Translations under genes and position numbers: made by a program | Part shown: piece by piece, positions 32,145 through 36,745 of the stretch | How the letters are laid out: the number at the start of each line of letters is the position of its first letter | Position numbering within the stretch: the first letter of the stretch is position 1 | Origin: Pseudomonadota bacterium | GTDB taxonomy: Bacteria; Pseudomonadota; Gammaproteobacteria; Steroidobacterales; Steroidobacteraceae | DNA length: 36,745 bases | Direction: 5' to 3' | Assembly: GCA_019352035.1 (NCBI GenBank) | Contig: JABBNZ010000024.1 | Coordinates: 1-36,745, forward strand | Notes under the pieces: model-generated | What the model saw: only the letters and a program-made list of their open reading frames with translations | What the model was told of the DNA's origin: nothing | Database searches by the model: none

Positions 32145-34273
32145 ATGCGCTCACAAAGGTCAGTCGCCGACAGTTCATCGGAATCGCATCCGGCGGCATC
32201 GCGGTCCTCATCGGCTCGGGCGCTCTCTGCGCCGTGGGCCAGGAGCGCCGTTTCGCGTACCCGACGGACGTCAACGCGTATCTGCTGATCGGCGATGACG
32301 GCCGGGTCACCGTCCTCACGGGAAAGATCGAAATGGGGCAGGGGGTAATGACATCCCTTGCGCAGATGGCTGCCGAGGAGCTCGATGTCGACCTTGCAGC
32401 GATCAATATGGTGATGGGCGATACGGATCGGTGCCCCTGGGACATGGGTACCTTCGGCTCCCTCACCACACGCATGTTCGGGCCGGCGCTGCGCGCCGCG
32501 GCAGCCGAAGCGCGAGCGATACTGGTCAATCTGGCCGCCGTGCGACTCGGAGTGCCGAAGGCAAGGCTCACTGTCCGCTCCGCAGTCGTCTCGGTCACCA
32601 GTGAGCCCGCCCGCCGCGTCACGTATGCCGAGCTCGCACGCGGCAAGCGCCTGCGGAAAGTCGTGGATGCGCGCGCGGTACTGCGAAGCGCTGCGCAATT
32701 TCGCATCATGGGCCATTCGCCTCAGCGGCTCGATGGACGCGAGAAAGTGACCGGCGAGGCCCGCTATGCCGCGGATATCCGCCTTCCCGGGATGTTGTAC
32801 GCTCGCATCCTGCGCCCTCCCGCGCATGGATCGACCCTCCTGCGCCTCGACACTTCCGCCGCTGAGGCGATGCCGGGTGTCATCGTCATCCGCAAGGATG
32901 GTCTCGTAGCGGTGCTGCACGAGGATGAGCGCGCCGCGGATCTCGCTCGCAGCAAGGTGAGCGCCGGATGGTCGAGGGTGCCGCAGCAGCCTGACACCGA
33001 GAGCATCTTCGGGCATCTGGTGAGCGGGACGAAGACCCTGCACCAAGTCGCGGCGCGCGGCGCGCTATCCGCGGGGCGAAGCCGGGCCGCACGAATTTTC
33101 CAGATGGAATACCGCAAGGGCTACGTGGCTCATGCCCCCATCGAGCCGCATGCCGCGCTCGCGCAGGTCACCGACGCCGGGGCGACGGTGTGGGCATCGA
33201 CACAAACCCCCTTTCCGACCCGCGATCGCATCGCGAAAACTCTGGGCCTGCAGCCCCAGCACGTGCGGGTCATCACTCCTTTCCTCGGCGGAGGGTTCGG
33301 CGGCAAGAGCGCCGACGGTCAGGCGCTCGAGGCGGCCCGGCTCGCCGCGATCTGCGGGCGGCCGGTGCAGGTCGCCTGGGACCGGAGCGAAGAATTCTTC
33401 TACGACCGGTTCGATCCGGCCGCCGTCGTGAAGCTCGTCTCGGGGCTCGACAGCGGCGGGCGGATCGTGCTCTGGGATTATTCGGTATACGGCACCGGGG
33501 AGCGCGGCGCGATCCACCTCTACGACGTGCCGAATCTCGCGATCAGGACAGGCATCGCGCCCAGTTACGGCGATGCCGCACAGTCAGCGAGCCTGCATCC
33601 ATTCGAAGTCGGGCCGTGGCGTGCGCCTGGCGCCAATATGAACGTGTTCGCCATCGAGTCGCAGATGGATCTCATGGCGGCCGCCGCCGGGGTGGATCCC
33701 GTGACTTTCCGCCTGCGGCACCTGAAGGATGCCAGGATGCGCCAGGTGCTCCAGACGGCCGTCGCAAGCTTCGGCTGGCGTCCAGCCGTCGGCCCGAGCG
33801 GGCGAGGGATCGGAGTCGCGTGCAGCACCGATGCGGGCAGCTACGTTGCGAGTGTCGGTGAGGTCTCGGTGGAGCGCTCGAGCGGCCGGGTGAGTGTGTC
33901 GCGCGTCGTATGCGCCGAGGACCTCGGTCTCGTGGTGAACCCCGATGGCGCTCGCATGCAAATCGAGGGAGCGACGACCATGGGCATCGGCTACACGCTG
34001 ACCGAGGAGGTGAAGTTCCGCGGGGGTGAGATCCTGGATCGCAGCTTCGCGAGCTATCACATCCCCAGATTCTCCGTCGCCCCCAAGGTTGAGGCGGTTC
34101 TCGTGTCGCACCAGAACCTCCCGGCCCAGGGAGGCGGAGAGCCTCCGATCACCACGGTAGGTGCCATGGTGGCCAACGCTGTTTTCGATGCCACCGGCGC
34201 TCGATTGCCGCGACTGCCCATGACCGCCGAGCGCGTCACAGAAGCTCTTGCGAAGGCTTCGGCACGCACGTGA
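32141..34273 (+). CDS. Molybdopterin-binding large subunit, Tat-exported (IorB-like)
   Basis: A 710-residue catalytic subunit of a molybdenum hydroxylase, which adds water-derived oxygen to aldehydes or N-heterocycles. It begins with a Tat leader (SRRQFIGIASGGIAVLIGSG, R9-R10), indicating a periplasmic enzyme. An N-terminal segment (GKIEMGQGVMTSLAQMAAEELDVDL) and the aldehyde-oxidase a/b hammerhead-like part (LDGREKVTGEARYAADIRLPGMLYA) are followed by Mo-cofactor loops including LGGGFGGKSADGQALEAARLA. The catalytic glutamate is E667 (QGGGEPPITTVGAM). The start is ATG 32141, overlapping the small-subunit stop; longer frames upstream are inside that gene. Length and layout match isoquinoline 1-oxidoreductase beta subunits. 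The substrate is not known. No XdhC-like maturation gene lies nearby. Confidence 0.94.
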   Translation: MNALTKVSRRQFIGIASGGIAVLIGSGALCAVGQERRFAYPTDVNAYLLIGDDGRVTVLTGKIEMGQGVMTSLAQMAAEELDVDLAAINMVMGDTDRCPWDMGTFGSLTTRMFGPALRAAAAEARAILVNLAAVRLGVPKARLTVRSAVVSVTSEPARRVTYAELARGKRLRKVVDARAVLRSAAQFRIMGHSPQRLDGREKVTGEARYAADIRLPGMLYARILRPPAHGSTLLRLDTSAAEAMPGVIVIRKDGLVAVLHEDERAADLARSKVSAGWSRVPQQPDTESIFGHLVSGTKTLHQVAARGALSAGRSRAARIFQMEYRKGYVAHAPIEPHAALAQVTDAGATVWASTQTPFPTRDRIAKTLGLQPQHVRVITPFLGGGFGGKSADGQALEAARLAAICGRPVQVAWDRSEEFFYDRFDPAAVVKLVSGLDSGGRIVLWDYSVYGTGERGAIHLYDVPNLAIRTGIAPSYGDAAQSASLHPFEVGPWRAPGANMNVFAIESQMDLMAAAAGVDPVTFRLRHLKDARMRQVLQTAVASFGWRPAVGPSGRGIGVACSTDAGSYVASVGEVSVERSSGRVSVSRVVCAEDLGLVVNPDGARMQIEGATTMGIGYTLTEEVKFRGGEILDRSFASYHIPRFSVAPKVEAVLVSHQNLPAQGGGEPPITTVGAMVANAVFDATGARLPRLPMTAERVTEALAKASART

Positions 34274-34464
34274 GCGATGTTGATATGCACGTGCTGCTCG
34301 GACGCAGCACCAGCGTGCGAAGTTGCCGTGGTAGTCCTAACGGCGAATTCCGCATGCCGCAGCCAAGTGGGACGTCATTCTCTGACGGGCTTGCAGCCGG
34401 TTGCCACCCAACCTTACGCAGCCTATGATTCTGCTGCCGGGCTCGAAGCGGAGCGCGATCGTCG

Positions 34465-35109
34465 ATGACATTTCCACGACGCGACACACTTCACCACACC
34501 TATGGTGAATATCTCACCTGGCCTGACGATCGGCGCGAGGAACTGATCGATGGCGCGGCCTATGTCAAAGTGCCTCCGGCCCCGTCGCGATCGCATCAGG
34601 AGTTTGTGGGGGAGCTGTACTTCCAGCTCAAGCTCGCTCTCGAAGGGAAGGCCTGCCGGATCTACGTCGCTCCTTTCGACGTGCGCCTGGCGAAGGCGGG
34701 AGAGGCCGACGACGAGGTCGACACCGTGGTGCAGCCTGACGTCCTCGTGGTCTGCGACCTGCGCAAGCTGGATGACCGCGGCATGCGCGGCACCCCGGAC
34801 TGGATCGCGGAAGTTCTCTCACCCGCGACTGCCCGCTACGACCAAATCCTGAAACTGGCGCTCTACGAGCGCGCCGGAGTCCCGGAAGTCTGGCTGGTCG
34901 ATCCCGCCGACCGGACGTTGGCTGTCCATCGGCTCGAAGGTGCACGGTACGGCCGCCCCGTCGTCCTTGAGCTGAAGGGCCGAACGGCACTCACGGCGAT
35001 TCCCGGGGCGAGCATCGACTGGGAGCGCGCCGCGACACTCGAGGACGTCTCCAGGCTCATGGCATTTCGGGCTGAGGGCGATCGACAGCCGCTCGGGTTC
35101 CAAATCTGA
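34465..35109 (+). CDS. Uma2-family (DUF820) putative endonuclease
   Basis: A 214-residue protein of the Uma2/DUF820 family, which has a PD-(D/E)XK nuclease fold. Family features are DRREELIDGAAYVKVPPAPSRSHQ near the N-terminus, the metal-site D92 (VVQPDVLVVCD), E116 (IAEVLSPAT), K130 (DQILKLALYERAGVPEVWLVDP) and the C-terminal beta segments. The family is abundant in cyanobacteria and scattered elsewhere. Its biological role is unsettled, with many copies near mobile or stress-related genes. The ATG at 34465 follows a weak GGAG. The last 53 bases overlap, tail to tail, with the flavoprotein gene on the other strand. Confidence 0.88.
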   Translation: MTFPRRDTLHHTYGEYLTWPDDRREELIDGAAYVKVPPAPSRSHQEFVGELYFQLKLALEGKACRIYVAPFDVRLAKAGEADDEVDTVVQPDVLVVCDLRKLDDRGMRGTPDWIAEVLSPATARYDQILKLALYERAGVPEVWLVDPADRTLAVHRLEGARYGRPVVLELKGRTALTAIPGASIDWERAATLEDVSRLMAFRAEGDRQPLGFQI

Positions 35110-36202
35110 CCGGACTCAGCGCCCTGGGATCGAGCCCTTGCGCGCTGACGTGCGGCGGAATCGGCTTGCGCAACGCGAGTGCCGCGGCCACTTCCGACAG
35201 GGCCGGCGCCGTCTGGATGCCGTAACCGCCCTGGCCGGCGAGCCAGAAGAACCCGTCACATCTCGGATCGAATCCCACCACCGGCGTGCGATCCGCGGCG
35301 AAGGTCCGCAAGCCGGCCCACGAACGCAGAATGCGCCGGATGGACAATTCGGTGGCGCGTTCCAGGCGCGCGACACATACGGCGATGTCGAGCTCGTCGG
35401 GTCGTGCGTCGCAGGGCTCGCTGAGGGTCTCATCCGCGGGCGTCGCGAGCAGACGACCGGCGGAGGGCTTGAAGTAGAACGCCTCTTCGGCCGCCAACAC
35501 GGCGGGCCAGCGATTGATATCCGTGGCTGCGGGCGCCTCGATGTTGATGACGGTCCGGCGCAGGGGCTTCAGGCCGAGAGGCGCGGCGCCCGCAATGCGC
35601 GCCACCCGATCGGCCCACGCACCGGCGGCGTTGACCACCACAGCGGCCCGGAACCCTCCCGCGCGAGTGGTGATCCGCCAGTCCTCGGCGCGCTCGAGCG
35701 CGAGGAGCTCCGCGTCCGTGACGAGTTTCGCACCGGCCTGCCTCGCGGCGCGCAGAAAGCCCTGATGCAGCGCATTGACATCGATGTCGCGCGCGCTCGA
35801 GTCCAGGGCGGCCCAGGTGATCTCGCTCCGGCGCAGGATCGGAACGCGATCCAATGCTTCTCGCAGGTCAATGGAATGCGCGGGCGCAGCGCACACGGGA
35901 CGCAGAGGCGCACCGCGCTCGTCGCGAAATCCGATGTGGAGGGCGCCTCGTTCCGTGAGGAGCGGGCCGTTCGCAAAGCCTCCCGGCGGCGCGTCGAAGA
36001 AGGCACGGCTGGCTCGAGTCAGGGCCATGATCACCGCATTGCCGTAGAGCTCGTTGAACAGGGCGGCCGAGCGGCCGGTGGTGTGGTAACCGGGCAGCGT
36101 TTCCCGCTCCAGGACCAGGACCGAGGAGCGCTCGGCGATGCGGGCGGCAAACGACGCGCCCGCCATCCCGCCCCCGATCACCGCGAAGTCGAATTTGTCC
36201 AC
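35057..36202 (-). CDS. FAD-dependent D-amino-acid dehydrogenase-like oxidoreductase (DAO family)
   Basis: A 381-residue flavoprotein. The dinucleotide-binding motif VIGGGMAGASFA lies at about residues 8-19, with an acidic E33 after the second strand (VLVLERE). GYHTTGRSAALFNELYG resembles the FAD-contact segment of the D-arginine dehydrogenase (DauA) group. VVNAAGAWADRVA and the C-terminal FWLAGQGGYGIQTAPALSE are DAO-fold hallmarks. It would oxidatively deaminate a D- or secondary amino acid and pass electrons to an acceptor in the cytosol or at the membrane. The start is GTG 36202 with no strong ribosome binding site. The UbiA-type gene ends 12 bases upstream on the same strand, so the two are probably co-transcribed. 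The exact substrate is inferred only by resemblance. Confidence 0.85.
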   Translation of the reverse strand: MDKFDFAVIGGGMAGASFAARIAERSSVLVLERETLPGYHTTGRSAALFNELYGNAVIMALTRASRAFFDAPPGGFANGPLLTERGALHIGFRDERGAPLRPVCAAPAHSIDLREALDRVPILRRSEITWAALDSSARDIDVNALHQGFLRAARQAGAKLVTDAELLALERAEDWRITTRAGGFRAAVVVNAAGAWADRVARIAGAAPLGLKPLRRTVINIEAPAATDINRWPAVLAAEEAFYFKPSAGRLLATPADETLSEPCDARPDELDIAVCVARLERATELSIRRILRSWAGLRTFAADRTPVVGFDPRCDGFFWLAGQGGYGIQTAPALSEVAAALALRKPIPPHVSAQGLDPRALSPVRFGTRAAVDRPQPEMP

Positions 36203-36214
36203 GGGGTGACACCG

Positions 36215-36745
36215 CTACAGCAGCACGAAGACGCTCACGATCGCCAGTAGCGCAAGAGGATAGTGGCTGGCGCGGTCGAACAGCCTGGCGGCCTCGCGGT
36301 TGTCATGTGAGCGCAAAAGCCGAAAGCCGGGCAGCAACAGCAGGAAGAACCCCGCCGCGACGCTGGCCGCCGCGTACGGTACCCCAAGCGCAAGCGGCGA
36401 CATTCTCGGCAGGAACAGGCTCAGGATGACGGTCAGCGTGAGGCTGGCCACGACCAGCGCGCCCGCCACCCGCGGCCCCAAGACGAGCGGAATGGTCTTG
36501 GCGCCGACACGCCTGTCTTCCTCGACATCGTTCCAATCCGCGGGGATGTTCTGGCCGCCGATCTCCCAGCACATCAGCCAGGCGAGCAGCAGGAGCAGCA
36601 GCTTCACCGATGGCGCCCGGGCGACGACGAAAACCGCGGCGATCGGTCCGGCGGACTTGACCAAGCCGCTGACCAGCATGCGCCAGAAGGTCACCTTGAG
36701 CAGCAGGCAGTAGACCGCCTCCGCCGCGGCCGCGGCGATTACGAT
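36215..36745 (-). CDS. UbiA-family prenyltransferase (5' end beyond window)
   Basis: The C-terminal 176 codons of a polytopic membrane prenyltransferase; the frame is open to the window edge, so the start lies outside. The second aspartate-rich motif of the UbiA superfamily is clear (ADWNDVEEDRRVGAKTIPLVLG), preceded by EIGGQNIP and followed by four to five hydrophobic helices such as LVVASLTLTVILSLFLP and LALLAIVSVFVLL. Family members attach a prenyl chain to aromatic rings such as 4-hydroxybenzoate, homogentisate or tetrapyrroles. The first aspartate motif is outside the window, so the subfamily cannot be assigned. A GTG at 36694 lies inside the conserved domain and is not the true start. 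Confidence 0.88.
   Translation of the reverse strand: MVIAAAAAEAVYCLLLKVTFWRMLVSGLVKSAGPIAAVFVVARAPSVKLLLLLLAWLMCWEIGGQNIPADWNDVEEDRRVGAKTIPLVLGPRVAGALVVASLTLTVILSLFLPRMSPLALGVPYAAASVAAGFFLLLLPGFRLLRSHDNREAARLFDRASHYPLALLAIVSVFVLL

Overview
The window is GC-rich (roughly two thirds G+C by eye), densely packed bacterial chromosome of Gram-negative type: a FecI/FecR/TonB-receptor surface-signalling set, a MacA/MacB pair, an outer-membrane barrel, lipoproteins, and many Sec or Tat signal peptides. A HiPIP next to an exported molybdenum hydroxylase, together with UppP, cytochrome b561 and UbiA-type genes, fits a heterotrophic proteobacterium, most likely a gammaproteobacterium. The sequence alone does not fix the genus. 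No rRNA, tRNA, CRISPR array, IS element or phage gene was seen.

Layout. 1-2254 (+): the tail of an unidentified gene, an acetyl-CoA acyltransferase (thiolase) and an undecaprenyl-diphosphatase. 2268-4905 (-): a six-helix membrane protein, an overlapping small winged-helix regulator, and an exported LVIVD-repeat propeller. 5044-5967 (+): a SAM methyltransferase. 6288-11215 (+): a probable four-gene envelope operon (DR-repeat secreted protein, small outer-membrane barrel, MacA-like adaptor, MacB-like ABC transporter). 11246-14932 (-): cytochrome b561, an exported prolyl oligopeptidase and a two-motif aspartic-protease-like lipoprotein. 15099-20054 (+): ECF sigma factor, FecR anti-sigma and a STN-type TonB-dependent receptor, followed at 20136-22415 by an exported, internally duplicated M42-type aminopeptidase. 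22426-30456 (-): L,D-transpeptidase, signal peptidase I, an exported Tricorn-like protease, an unknown secreted protein, a small lipoprotein and a PAP2-type phosphatase. 30457-31221 holds a promoter, a doubtful small ORF and a degraded CaiB/BaiF fragment. 31222-34273 (+): a Tat-exported HiPIP and a two-subunit molybdenum hydroxylase. 34465-36745: a Uma2-fold nuclease (+) convergent with a D-amino-acid-dehydrogenase-like flavoprotein and a truncated UbiA prenyltransferase (-).

How it may work together. The centre (about 11.9-28.5 kb) looks like a peptide-scavenging locus: a regulated outer-membrane receptor with a set of peptidases that all carry export signals (prolyl oligopeptidase, aspartic protease, M42, Tricorn). 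The most unusual single gene is the M42 protein. It is two M42-like halves in tandem: the second keeps every metal and catalytic residue, while the first has lost all but the paired aspartates. Other points of interest are the HiPIP/molybdenum hydroxylase pairing, the MacAB operon with a short barrel and a repeat protein in place of a TolC-type channel, and a PAP2 protein whose PSGH motif reads PSGE.
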